A stretch of DNA of 20,271 nt from a virus, in the IMG/VR virus record IMGVR_UViG_3300048585_000031, positions 1 through 20,271 of that record; one strand, 5' to 3'. Both the position numbers and the translations under genes were made by a program. Below the pieces are notes generated by a model. That model made no database searches and was not told where the DNA came from. It worked only from the letters and a program-made list of their open reading frames with translations. Positions 8,050-15,910 of the stretch are shown here, one piece after another (positions within the stretch are counted from its first letter, which is position 1; every line of letters starts with the position of its first letter).

Positions 8050-10470
8050 ATGGCTGACGGCGATCTCATCTTCACGCGGGACGAGGACGGGGTGACGTTC
8101 GGCCCGCCCGCGCAACCTCCGCAGCCTGAGGAAAAGCCTCACACGACGAACATCGCGACGGAGATGACGCAACCCTCCCTCGATGCGATCGCGGAGAGCC
8201 TGACCGAAACCATCGCCTTCGACCAGGATGGTGTCTCGCCGTGGGAGAATATCGCCGTCGAGGTGATGGACCACCTGGGTCTTGGCCCCGATGCGGACAG
8301 TGACGACGCCTCCGACGACAACTCCGACACCTCCAGTCACACCCTGATGCTCACCGCGCTCCTGCGGTTCCAGGCCAAGGCGCTGTCGGTCATGCTGCCC
8401 TCGGATGACATGGCGGTGCGGACAAAGCCCGCGTTTGATCTGGATCAGATCGAGGACGAGGACGAGCGCGACAAGGCCACCGAGATGATCACGGCGGCTG
8501 AGCGCCGGGTGCAGCAGTTCTATACCGACTACCTCTTCCACCGGCTTCCCTCCTACGAGGAGGACACCGATCAGATCCTGCACGACATGGGGTTGATGGG
8601 GGTTGGTCTCCGCAAGATCGTGGTGGACCGGTCGCGGCAGTCCACGCCGGTCATGCCCGAGTATGTCCCTGCGGAAAACCTGATCGTCTCCTACTCGAGC
8701 CGGAACTTCCGCATGGGGCGCTATGCCCACAAGATGGACATGCCCACCGGCGACCTGATCCGGCGCATCCAGACCGGAGCCTACCGCCCGATCAAGCTCT
8801 ACGATCAGGCAGTGCCGGACAGCAACGCGGTCAGCGATGCGCGCGACAAGGTCTTCGGCCTGGTGCCGGCCAACCTCATGAACACCGAGACGCATCGGAT
8901 GTATGAGGTCTACACCCACCTCTTCCTCGAGGCAGACCCTCACCCGCTGCGGCTTCCCCGGCCCTACATCGTCACCATCCACTCGGAGAGCCGCGAAGTC
9001 CTCGCGATCCAGCGCAACTGGGATCAGGCCGATCCGGACGAGACACCGCTCGAGCACTTCGTCGGTTACATCTACCACCCGGGCAAGAGCGCATCGACGG
9101 GGATCGGCCTTGGCCAGATCCTGCTGCAGACCACCAAGGCACTCCGCAAGGCGCAGCGCCGCACGCTCGAGGCTGGCTACCTGCAGAACCACCCCTCCGG
9201 GTTCAAGCTCTCCAACCTCTCCATCCGCAATGGCGACACCAAGGTGCGCCCTGGCGAGTTCGTCGACGTGGATAGTCCGACGGGAGACATCCGGCAGGCG
9301 CTGATGATGCACCCGTTCCAAGGCCCGTCGCAGGGCCTGATGGCTCTGGCGCAGACGTTGGAAGCCAACGGGCGCGAACTGGGCGGCATCGCCTCCATCG
9401 ACTTCGCCAGCCTGATGAAGGCCGGTGTTGCGGCGGGCCCGGCCATGGCGGCCTTCGAGGAAAGCACCGAGTTCCAGACCTCCGTCCACCGCCGCCTCTA
9501 CAAGGCGCACCGCAAGGAGCTGGAGATCATCCACGACCGGATGCGGACCGTGATGGGCAACAAGCCCGTCCTGTTCGGCACCGACCAGACCTTGGAGCCA
9601 GGCGACCTCGTGGGGGTGGATATCCTGCCCTACATGCAGCCCGGTCAGGCCTCGCGCCAGAAGGTCATCATGGAAGCGCAGGCGATCTGGGATCTGGCGA
9701 AGGAGAACCCCGACCTCCTGAACAAGCGCCGCGCCGCAGAGAACTTCGTCCGCGCCCTTGGCTCGCCCGATGCGGACCGGCTGATGATCCCCGACCCCGA
9801 GGAAGAAGAGGTCATGCCGGCGGACCCGATCACCGAATACTCGATGAGCCTCGCGGGCAAGCCCGTGCGGGCAGGCCCGATGCAGAACCACCAGGCCCAC
9901 ATCGACGCCCACACAGCGCAGATGCGGATGGTCCAGACCTCCTCCCTGCCGGTCGAGCAGGGCGAAGCGGTCATGGCCGCCCTGGCAGCTCACATCGCAG
10001 AGCACATGGGCATGCAGATGATGGTCGAGGCGGCCGCGATGCTCGGCATCGACATGGCGCAGATCGGTCCGGACATGGCGCCCGAGGTGGAGGCGCAGCT
10101 TGCGCCGGCGCTGGCTGCAGCGGTGGTGCAGCTGGAAGAGATGCGGCGTCAGCCCGATCCCGAGGAGGCGCGGATCCAGACCGCCCGCGTGGTGGGCGAG
10201 AGCCGGATCGAGGCGACCCGCGTGGCGGCCGAAGGCCGCCTGGCGCTGGCCAACCTGCAGAACGCCCACGAGCGTCAGATGGCCGACGTGAAGGCCAAGT
10301 ACGACCAGATATTGCAGGACATCAAGGATGCCGCAGCGCTCGACCGCGAGGTCGAGGACAACGCCGTTGCCCTGCAGATCGCCAAGCTCAAGGGGAACAA
10401 GAACGCCGACGCCGGCGCTGGCGCTTCAGCCAGCGGCGGCGCGGTGGCCCGCGCCGGGGCGAACTCCTGA
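8050..10470 (+). CDS. Portal protein (head-to-tail connector)
   Basis: At 806 residues this is the length expected of large podovirus portals (P22/SU10/N4 type). Such portals form a dodecameric ring at one capsid vertex and are the docking site for the terminase and adaptors. An acidic N-terminus (about 1-100) precedes the clip/wing/stem region, with segments such as HRLPSYEEDTDQILHDMGLMG, EYVPAENLIV, and STGIGLGQILLQTTKALRKA, which are typical of this portal group. The C-terminal 120 residues are a long charged coiled coil, consistent with a barrel domain inside the capsid, ending in an Ala/Gly-rich tail. An AGGAG (8039-8043) stands upstream of the ATG. The position directly after the terminase and before the scaffold and capsid genes agrees. 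Confidence 0.85.
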   Translation: MADGDLIFTRDEDGVTFGPPAQPPQPEEKPHTTNIATEMTQPSLDAIAESLTETIAFDQDGVSPWENIAVEVMDHLGLGPDADSDDASDDNSDTSSHTLMLTALLRFQAKALSVMLPSDDMAVRTKPAFDLDQIEDEDERDKATEMITAAERRVQQFYTDYLFHRLPSYEEDTDQILHDMGLMGVGLRKIVVDRSRQSTPVMPEYVPAENLIVSYSSRNFRMGRYAHKMDMPTGDLIRRIQTGAYRPIKLYDQAVPDSNAVSDARDKVFGLVPANLMNTETHRMYEVYTHLFLEADPHPLRLPRPYIVTIHSESREVLAIQRNWDQADPDETPLEHFVGYIYHPGKSASTGIGLGQILLQTTKALRKAQRRTLEAGYLQNHPSGFKLSNLSIRNGDTKVRPGEFVDVDSPTGDIRQALMMHPFQGPSQGLMALAQTLEANGRELGGIASIDFASLMKAGVAAGPAMAAFEESTEFQTSVHRRLYKAHRKELEIIHDRMRTVMGNKPVLFGTDQTLEPGDLVGVDILPYMQPGQASRQKVIMEAQAIWDLAKENPDLLNKRRAAENFVRALGSPDADRLMIPDPEEEEVMPADPITEYSMSLAGKPVRAGPMQNHQAHIDAHTAQMRMVQTSSLPVEQGEAVMAALAAHIAEHMGMQMMVEAAAMLGIDMAQIGPDMAPEVEAQLAPALAAAVVQLEEMRRQPDPEEARIQTARVVGESRIEATRVAAEGRLALANLQNAHERQMADVKAKYDQILQDIKDAAALDREVEDNAVALQIAKLKGNKNADAGAGASASGGAVARAGANS

Positions 10471-10679
10471 TGGTGGCGATGCTCAACCCAGCGGTCGAGG
10501 CCAGTGTCTGCCGCAAGATGATCGAGCAGGTGCAGCGGCAGCTTCACCAGGTTGAGCATCAGCTGACGCACACCCCGCTTGATATGAACGCCTACCACGC
10601 GGCCTTCGGCCGCGCGGCGGGCCTGCGCGCGATCGTGACCGATCTGACAGCCATCTACGACCAGAACTTCAACGTCTAA
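10470..10679 (+). CDS. Small helical protein of the head module, unknown function
   Basis: This 69-residue protein starts at an ATG overlapping the portal stop by one base (TGATG), so translation is probably coupled to the portal. It appears all-helical, with the segment SVCRKMIEQVQRQLHQVEHQL forming an amphipathic helix and a second helix around AFGRAAGLRAIV. I do not recognise a named family. Comparable small proteins often sit between portal and scaffold genes in podovirus-like genomes. It could be a minor head protein or an assembly factor. The codon use matches its neighbours, and the tight spacing on both sides supports a real gene. Confidence 0.75.
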   Translation: MVAMLNPAVEASVCRKMIEQVQRQLHQVEHQLTHTPLDMNAYHAAFGRAAGLRAIVTDLTAIYDQNFNV

Positions 10680-10696
10680 CCGGAGAGACAGCACCC

Positions 10697-11230
10697 ATGT
10701 CCCTGATCCTACCCAAAGCCACCGCTCAAGCGATCAGCGCCCAGCGCCAGTCGGCCGTCGCTGACAGCATCCAGAGATCCTCGATCAACCAGCTCACCTC
10801 CGATGACTTCGTGACGGTGAAGGAGGTCGAGCGGCAGATCCTCGAGCTGCGCGAATACATCGCTGATCGTCGTCAGGTCGAACCCGAGTACCGCCTGCCG
10901 CACCCGGCGGGCTGGCGTGTGTCGGTCCTGATGCTGACGGTGCCGGAAGTGACGGATGGTGGTGTCCACATCGTGGATGAAATGCGTGAGGCGCGCGGCA
11001 TGGCCTCGCCGCAGGGGATCGTTCTGGCGCTTGGCCAGGGCGCGTTCCAGGACAAGAGCCGCTTCACCATCAACGGCGAGCTTGCACCCTGGCTGCATGT
11101 CGGGGATCGGGTGATCTGGAAGAAGTACGACGTCACCACCTTCCAGATCGGAAACGGCCAGCGCCTGGGGTTCATGAACGACACCCAGGCTGTGGCCACC
11201 ATCGACAACGGCTGGATCGTTCCGGCTTAA
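10697..11230 (+). CDS. GroES-like co-chaperonin (phage Cpn10)
   Basis: Residues 70-172 follow the GroES (Cpn10) pattern. It begins with GWRVSVLMLTVPE, followed by DGGVHIVDE, which matches the GroES mobile loop (GGIVL-type) that binds GroEL. Next come SPQGIVLALGQG, like the GroES G.V.AVG strand, then WLHVGDRVIWKKYD, matching the VGD.V.F element, and a final strand ending AVATID. A 65-residue helical N-terminal extension is not part of classical GroES. Phage T4 gp31 is a known GroES substitute needed to fold its capsid protein in GroEL; the position of this gene, just before scaffold and capsid genes, suggests the same job. A Shine-Dalgarno GGAGAG precedes the ATG. An alternative is a structural protein that merely shares the fold. 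Confidence 0.7.
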   Translation: MSLILPKATAQAISAQRQSAVADSIQRSSINQLTSDDFVTVKEVERQILELREYIADRRQVEPEYRLPHPAGWRVSVLMLTVPEVTDGGVHIVDEMREARGMASPQGIVLALGQGAFQDKSRFTINGELAPWLHVGDRVIWKKYDVTTFQIGNGQRLGFMNDTQAVATIDNGWIVPA

Positions 11231-11246
11231 CCAAGGAGAGCACCCA

Positions 11247-12104
11247 ATGGCAGACGAATTCGACGACGACCTCGGTACAGATGGGGGCGGTGATGGCGGC
11301 GGCCAGCAGCAGCCTTCCGCGCCGCAGGTTGACCTGTCCCCGATCGAGGCTCGCCTCAACCGGATCACCGACGCGATCTCGGGCCTGACCCGCGACAGCG
11401 AAGCTCGCGAAACGCAGTCGCGCGTCTCGAGCGCGGAGGCATCCTTGCGCCAGCGCCTGGCGCAGGCAGACACGGCGGTCACGCTGGCAGAGCGCCGGGT
11501 GGCCGAGGCCTATGACAGCGGCGACGGGGCGACGATTGCCCGCGCCAACCGGGCCATGACCGAGGCCATTGCGGCTCGTGAAGGCGTCAAGACTGACGTC
11601 CGCGAGTTCGATCGGTGGAAGAAGGACATGGAGACCCGGAAGCCCCAACAGCAGCCCCAGCAGCAGCCTCAGGCGGGTGACGAAGGGGCCAAGGACACCC
11701 GCAATCTTAATGACTGGAAATCGCGGAATTCTTCGTGGTATGGTGTCGACACGGACATGACCAAGGCCGCCCACGAGGTTGACAAATCCATTCGTGAGGC
11801 AGGCGTCATCCCCGTCGGCTCCCAGGAATATTTCAAGGCGATCGACAGACAGATGGCGCAACGCTACCCGGACAAGATGAGGTCTACCCCCGACACCGCT
11901 GGCGCAGGTGGAGGTCGTCCTCAGGCACCGCAGCGCCAGGGCGGAGGCCGCATTCCGGCGTCGGTTCTTGATGGTTGGGCCCGCATGGGGATCAACGTCA
12001 ACGACGACAAGACGCTCGAGCGGATGGTCCGCAACCAGCAGGCGCTGGTTGCCAAGGGCATCCTGCCGCAGGAGCGTCAGTACGGCACGGTGATGACCCG
12101 ATGA
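11247..12104 (+). CDS. Capsid scaffolding protein
   Basis: This 285-residue hydrophilic protein has an acidic, Gly/Gln-rich N-terminus, a long helical middle rich in Ala, Glu and Arg (about 35-125), a Gln/Pro linker, and a region around residues 150-215 containing WYGVDTDMTKAAHEVDKSI and GSQEYFKAIDRQMAQRYP. The last pattern recurs in scaffolds of podovirus-like phages. The C-terminal end is a basic helix, as in scaffolds that bind capsid protein. It would guide procapsid assembly and leave before DNA filling. AAGGAG (11233-11238) precedes the ATG. The stop overlaps the next start as ATGA. Identity rests on composition, motif memory and position between portal and capsid genes. Confidence 0.75.
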   Translation: MADEFDDDLGTDGGGDGGGQQQPSAPQVDLSPIEARLNRITDAISGLTRDSEARETQSRVSSAEASLRQRLAQADTAVTLAERRVAEAYDSGDGATIARANRAMTEAIAAREGVKTDVREFDRWKKDMETRKPQQQPQQQPQAGDEGAKDTRNLNDWKSRNSSWYGVDTDMTKAAHEVDKSIREAGVIPVGSQEYFKAIDRQMAQRYPDKMRSTPDTAGAGGGRPQAPQRQGGGRIPASVLDGWARMGINVNDDKTLERMVRNQQALVAKGILPQERQYGTVMTR

Positions 12105-12733
12105 ACAAGCGCACCCCCACCGATCAGGGCCTGGATCCCGCCGCCGAGCAGGAAGACATGACTTCCGCCTCGAGCTACGATGCCCGGCAGGCGGAACTGG
12201 ACGCTCGCGAGGCAGAGCTGGAGCGGCGCGAAGCTGCCCTGGCGCCGCGCGAGCGCGAAGGTCAGATCACCACCCGGAGCCGGGTGATGGACGACACCGC
12301 ACGCCTCGAGCGCCAGTCGATGGACTACTACGCGCCTCCGAACCAGCTTCGGACGCCGGAGGATCCAGAGTACCACTTCCGCTGGATCGCCGAGCATGTG
12401 AACGGGCAGCACATGCCCCGCAACGTGCAGATGCGCCTTCAGGAGGGCTACATCCGCGTGCGGATGGATGAGCTTCCGGAAGACTTCATGGTTGACGAGG
12501 ACATCAAAGGGGATGGCTACGCGCGCACCGGCGGGCTCATCCTGATGCGTCTTCCTGTCAGCCGGAAGCGTCAGCGCGATGCCTACTACGCCAAGAAGTC
12601 CAGAGAGCGAGCGAACTCGGTCGATGAGCTTCAGGGCGTGGCGGGGCGGAACGCCGTCAGAGAAGACCGTGGAACGCGTTCCCTGACCGGGGCGGAAGCG
12701 GGCCGCGCACTTGCAAACATGAGCCAATCGTAG
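12101..12733 (+). CDS. Conserved phage head-module protein, unknown function
   Basis: The start at 12101 is chosen because its ATG overlaps the scaffold stop as ATGA; in-frame starts further upstream would lie inside the scaffold gene. The product is 210 residues. A charged helical segment (about 27-60, repeated A-E-L-D/E-R-E units) suggests a coiled coil. It is followed by a conserved-looking domain with EYHFRWIAEHVNG, NVQMRLQEGYIRVRMDELP and GLILMRLPVSRKRQRDAYY. I recall similar proteins between scaffold and capsid genes in other podovirus-like phages, always without a known role. It could be a minor head protein or assembly factor. No catalytic motif is visible. Confidence 0.75.
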   Translation: MNKRTPTDQGLDPAAEQEDMTSASSYDARQAELDAREAELERREAALAPREREGQITTRSRVMDDTARLERQSMDYYAPPNQLRTPEDPEYHFRWIAEHVNGQHMPRNVQMRLQEGYIRVRMDELPEDFMVDEDIKGDGYARTGGLILMRLPVSRKRQRDAYYAKKSRERANSVDELQGVAGRNAVREDRGTRSLTGAEAGRALANMSQS

Positions 12734-12744
12734 GAGGGACAGTG

Positions 12745-13293
12745 ATGTCAATGGGCTTCAGGCTGGCCCGGTCGCAGGGGATGGAGGGGTCGACTGGTAA
12801 CCTCAACGAATTCCCCATCGCTCCGGGATATACGACCCCGATCTTTCGTGGCGATCTCGTCACGCTGGTCGCGGGCAGAGTTCAGGTAGCGAGCGCCGCT
12901 GCTGGTCAGAAGGTCCTTGGTATCTTCTGGGGCTGCAAGTTCGTCGCGCAGGACGGCTCGTTCGAGTTCCGCCCCCGTTGGGATGGCGTCGCCGGGCGGT
13001 CGCAGATCCTCGCGCAGGTCGCGGTGATGCCGGCTGGTGCGACCATGCTGGTGCGCGGCACGCCTGGCGCGACCTACACCGACGCCGACATCGGCACCCG
13101 CAAGGCGGCGAACGTCGCCACGCCGGGCGACCCGCTCTCGGGCATGTCGCGGCAGGCGCTTGGCGCTCCGGGGGCCACCGTGCCAACGGCGGGCCTGGTC
13201 GTCCTCCGCAAGATTGACTTGCCGGATGGTGGGGGCGAATGGTTCGAGGTCGCTCTGGCCGCCGACAACGCAATCACCAACACTGGCGCATAA
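12745..13293 (+). CDS. Putative head decoration or auxiliary capsid protein
   Basis: This 182-residue protein sits directly before the major capsid gene. TAGGAGGGA at 12731-12739 gives ideal spacing to the ATG at 12745; a GTG three bases earlier is too close. The N-terminal part (NEFPIAPGYTTPIFRGDLVTL, then VLGIFWGCKFV) is beta-rich, with Gly/Asp turns as in small capsid cement or decoration proteins. The C-terminal part contains repeated Ala/Thr/Gly stretches and ends with a strand-rich segment. I recognise this as a type often found beside capsid genes of such phages, but no named family is certain. Expected role: stabilising the expanded shell. Confidence 0.65.
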   Translation: MSMGFRLARSQGMEGSTGNLNEFPIAPGYTTPIFRGDLVTLVAGRVQVASAAAGQKVLGIFWGCKFVAQDGSFEFRPRWDGVAGRSQILAQVAVMPAGATMLVRGTPGATYTDADIGTRKAANVATPGDPLSGMSRQALGAPGATVPTAGLVVLRKIDLPDGGGEWFEVALAADNAITNTGA

Positions 13294-13308
13294 GGAGGGA
13301 CCTGAGCG

Positions 13309-14217
13309 ATGTCAGCGATTAACAGAGCAGCCCTCCGGGAACAGCTGTGGCCCGGAATTTTCGAGATCTTCGGTTCGACCTATTCGGACTACGAGGATCA
13401 GTACGGCTACATCTTCACGACCCGGAAGTCGACCAAGGCCTACGAAGAATACGTGATGGAGAGCATGTTCGGCCTGGCACCGCCCAAGGCTGAAGGCGCT
13501 CCGATCATCTTCGACGAAGCGGCTGAGGTCTGGAAGGGCCGGGTGGAAATGAACGCCTATGCGTTGGGCTTCATCATCACCCGCGAAGCGGTGAACGACA
13601 ACCAGTACTTCGACCTGGTGCCGCGTTACACCCGCGCCCTGAAGCGGTCCATGAAGATCACCAAGGAAGTCCGCGCTGCGGCCTTCGTTGATGCGGCCTT
13701 CACCACCTCGACCACCGGTGACGGCAAGCCGATCTGTGCTGTCGACCACCCGCTGCGGAACGGCGAAGTGCTGTCCAACCGCCCCGCAGCTGCGGCCGAC
13801 CTGAACGAGACCTCGCTGGAAGCCGCGATCATCCAGATCGGCGACTTCGTTGACGAGCGCGGCCTCAAGATCGCCGTGAACGCCCGTCGTATGGTCGTTC
13901 CGAACTCGTTGCAGTTCACCGCCGAGCGTCTGATGAAGACGACCGGCGCGCGAGTTGCCACGGCGGACAACGACATTGCGGCGATCCACACCCTCGGCAT
14001 GGTTCCCGAAGGATACCGGATCAACAACTACCTGAGCGATCCGGCGGCCTGGTTCCTCATGACGGACGTGGACGAGGGCATGACCCACTGGGACCGCGAA
14101 CCCCTTGATCTTGAAGAAGGAGATGGGTCCGAAACACAAACCATGCGGGTAATGGCATACGAGCGCTATGCTTTTAGTTGCATGGACCCGCGCTCGATCT
14201 TCGGCGTGCCTGGCTGA
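13309..14217 (+). CDS. Major capsid protein
   Basis: The 302-residue product has the size and layout of an HK97-fold shell protein. It has an N-terminal arm with FGSTYSDYEDQYGYIFTTRKS, an extended loop region, a helix-rich domain (YTRALKRSMKITKEVRAAAF), DHPLRNGEV, NARRMVVPNSLQFTAERLMK, and a closing segment (MRVMAYERYAFSCMDPRSIFG). The pattern resembles capsid proteins of the Mu gpT-like and podovirus groups. AAGGAGG (13292-13298) is the strongest ribosome site in the window, with a ten-base spacer. The gene is followed by a strong hairpin, as expected after the most highly made virion protein. No protease domain is seen, so maturation presumably uses the separate scaffold. Confidence 0.85.
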   Translation: MSAINRAALREQLWPGIFEIFGSTYSDYEDQYGYIFTTRKSTKAYEEYVMESMFGLAPPKAEGAPIIFDEAAEVWKGRVEMNAYALGFIITREAVNDNQYFDLVPRYTRALKRSMKITKEVRAAAFVDAAFTTSTTGDGKPICAVDHPLRNGEVLSNRPAAAADLNETSLEAAIIQIGDFVDERGLKIAVNARRMVVPNSLQFTAERLMKTTGARVATADNDIAAIHTLGMVPEGYRINNYLSDPAAWFLMTDVDEGMTHWDREPLDLEEGDGSETQTMRVMAYERYAFSCMDPRSIFGVPG

Positions 14218-14244
14218 ACGAGCCCCCCAGCTCGGCAGCAGTTC

Positions 14245-14272
14245 CGGGGGTCGTCCGATAGGGCGGCCCCCG
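14245..14272 (+). terminator. Hairpin after the capsid gene, probable intrinsic (partial) terminator
   Basis: A 12-bp stem (CGGGGGTCGTCC with GGGCGGCCCCCG, including two G-T/U pairs) closes a four-base GATA loop. A short TTGTC run follows instead of a long U-tract, so termination may be partial. It lies 27 bases after the capsid stop and 19 bases before the next gene. This is where many phages reduce transcription between highly expressed head genes and tail genes. An alternative stem with upstream bases is described in the findings. Confidence 0.65.
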
Positions 14273-14291
14273 TTGTCAAATTGGAGGGCAC

Positions 14292-14930
14292 ATGGAGACG
14301 GGCTTCACCTTCGCTGATGTCTATGACGAGGTTGTCTCGCGCGCCGGAGGCGAGCAGACCACCGCCGAGGACGTCATTCGCGTCCGCCGTGGTCTTCGGC
14401 TGCTCCTGGAGAGGTGGGAGGCCAAGGGCTTCAACACCTGGCGCATCCGGATGCGCCGCGTGGTCGCCGTAGGCGGCCAGCCGTACATCACCCTGCCGCC
14501 CTGCGTCGATGACATCATCCACGTTGTCCACGTCAATGGGGGTGAGCTGACCCGGATCCCGCCTGACCGCTACATGACCATCGGCCCCAAGACCCGGACC
14601 GGCACGCCGGGCGAATACTGGCTGGCGCGGGAGGAGTGCCCGAAACTCTACCTGCACCCCACCGGCAACGGGGATCAGCTCGAGGTCTGGTACGTCGAGC
14701 GGCCAGAGAACTTCACGGCATCCGCTGCCAACCTGGGCGACGTGCCGGGCCGGTGGCTCGAGGCGATGATCCTCGGCCTGGCGCTGGACTTCGCCCGCAA
14801 GCGCCCTGGAGATGGCGGGCAATACAACGAGGGTCTCATCCAGCGGCTTGCAGGAGAGGCCGCAGAGGCGGAGGATATCGCCATGCGCGCAGACCGGGAC
14901 CGGTCGCGCTTCCGCTACAGGATCGCTTGA
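14292..14930 (+). CDS. Head-tail adaptor (P22 gp4-like / connector) protein
   Basis: The 212-residue product begins with a helical region (FTFADVYDEVVSRAGGEQTT, then VRRGLRLLLERWEAKGFNTW). A beta domain follows, with ITLPPCVDDIIHVVHVNG, RIPPDRYMTI and TPGEYWLAR, and a C-terminal helix (WLEAMILGLALDFARKRP, then ERxxR-type basic end). This order is that of the adaptor proteins that bind beneath the podovirus portal and extend the DNA channel. GGAGGG just upstream supports the start, and it is the first gene after the capsid hairpin. It overlaps the next gene by one base (TGATG). Family membership is from pattern recognition, not a search. Confidence 0.7.
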   Translation: METGFTFADVYDEVVSRAGGEQTTAEDVIRVRRGLRLLLERWEAKGFNTWRIRMRRVVAVGGQPYITLPPCVDDIIHVVHVNGGELTRIPPDRYMTIGPKTRTGTPGEYWLAREECPKLYLHPTGNGDQLEVWYVERPENFTASAANLGDVPGRWLEAMILGLALDFARKRPGDGGQYNEGLIQRLAGEAAEAEDIAMRADRDRSRFRYRIA

Positions 14931-15256
14931 TGGCCACGTTCCGCTCCTTCCCTGCCCACCTGAAGCCGATGCGGGGACGCGGGCTGGTGACGTGTGCGCG
15001 GTCGGGCTTTCTGCGCTTCCCCGACGACATCGTGGAAGTGGACGGTATGCCCATGGCCAAGGACAAGGCGGACTTCTACGGTGCCTTCGGCACCGACCAC
15101 CCCCAGGACCATGCTCAGCCGGAGATCGGCGGCGATCCGAAGCCAGTGCGCTTCGGCGGTCTGGACAAGGCACGGTCGAAGTCGGACCTGGGCATCACCG
15201 ATCAGGAAATCCTCGCGTCGATCCGAGAAAATCGACCGCCAAGACCGGGGTTCTGA
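14930..15256 (+). CDS. Small conserved phage protein resembling a zinc-ribbon family but lacking the cysteines
   Basis: The ATG at 14930 overlaps the adaptor stop (TGATG); longer in-frame extensions would lie inside that gene. The 108-residue product contains a VTCARSGFLRFPDD segment, a central turn, and an HPQD motif about 30 residues later. I recall a widespread phage family of the form CxRCGF...VCxxC...RHPQD encoded near connector genes. Here the second cysteine is Ser and the C-terminal pair is missing, so zinc binding is unlikely to be retained. The C-terminal tail (SDLGITDQEILASI) is helical. Function unknown; its place between two adaptor-like genes suggests a role in the connector or tail. 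Confidence 0.65.
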   Translation: MATFRSFPAHLKPMRGRGLVTCARSGFLRFPDDIVEVDGMPMAKDKADFYGAFGTDHPQDHAQPEIGGDPKPVRFGGLDKARSKSDLGITDQEILASIRENRPPRPGF

Positions 15257-15257
15257 C

Positions 15258-15908
15258 ATGACCTATGACGACCTGATCGCCTACGCGCCACTGGCCCTGA
15301 TCATGCGGAACCGCGATACGGTGGCGCAGATGCCCCAGATCGTGCGGCGGGCGCAGGGCTATCTCGTGGCCCGCCTTGACCATGACCTCTTCCGCACGAC
15401 AGTGCCGGCGGCTCCGATCGGAGCTGATGGGGTGGTCGATGACAGCACCTTCCCCGGATCACTCCTCGAGATCAGGTCGATCTCGGTCCAGGTCTCGCCC
15501 GGTTCGTGGCTTCCGCTGCTGCGGCGCAGCGAGGAGATGCTGATCGCGCTCCACTCGGACAACCCGCGCGGCCAGCCGCGCTTCTACGCTGTCACGGCCG
15601 CTGGGGACATCCAGACCTACCCGACGCTCGGCACGGCGGGCGCTCTGGCGCGGGTGACGGCGAACGTCGCGCCGCCCGTGCTGTCGCCCACGGTGCAGAC
15701 CAACATCATCAGCGAGCAGTTCCCGGAACTCTTCGAGTTCGCCACGGCGATGGAGGCTGCGGTCTTCAACGTGGATGGGGCAACGACCCAGCTCTATCAG
15801 GGCCGGGTCGCCGAGACGCTGCAAGTGGCCAACGCGCAGATCTCGCGCCGCACGCGCGATGAGAACGCGCAGCGCGCCGTCGAGACACGCAACATCCAGG
15901 GGGCATAA
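15258..15908 (+). CDS. Adaptor-like connector protein (SU10-adaptor type)
   Basis: The start at 15258 comes two bases after the previous stop; an in-frame extension upstream would overlap that gene extensively. The 216-residue product starts with TYDDLIAYAPLALIMRN and IVRRAQGYLVARLDHDLF. A beta-rich middle follows (PGSLLEIRSISVQVSPGSWLP) and then a helical C-terminus with QTNIISEQFPELFEFATAMEAAVF. This arrangement is the one I know from SU10-type phage adaptor proteins. It probably forms a second ring under the first adaptor, between portal and nozzle. The ribosome site is weak, so coupling to the upstream gene is likely. Confidence 0.65.
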   Translation: MTYDDLIAYAPLALIMRNRDTVAQMPQIVRRAQGYLVARLDHDLFRTTVPAAPIGADGVVDDSTFPGSLLEIRSISVQVSPGSWLPLLRRSEEMLIALHSDNPRGQPRFYAVTAAGDIQTYPTLGTAGALARVTANVAPPVLSPTVQTNIISEQFPELFEFATAMEAAVFNVDGATTQLYQGRVAETLQVANAQISRRTRDENAQRAVETRNIQGA

Positions 15909-15910
15909 GC

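Noticed and set aside
7249-10269. Very long antisense open frame (about 1000 codons) opposite the portal and nuclease genes
   Set aside because: In GC-rich coding DNA the antisense frame aligned with third positions rarely meets stops. The + strand frames encode recognisable portal and terminase, and the antisense product is low-complexity His/Arg/Val/Gly with no family features. The antisense frames at 3711-5783 and 1080-2438 were rejected for the same reason.
12742-12744. GTG start three bases before the ATG of the putative decoration gene
   Set aside because: The spacing from AGGAGG is only four bases, whereas the ATG at 12745 has seven.
14636-14929. Upstream extensions of the small genes starting at 12101, 14930, 15258 and 16273 to earlier in-frame starts
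   Set aside because: These extensions overlap the preceding genes by over 100 bases in another frame, give Arg/Ala-rich shadow sequence, and ignore the overlapping or closely spaced stop-start junctions.
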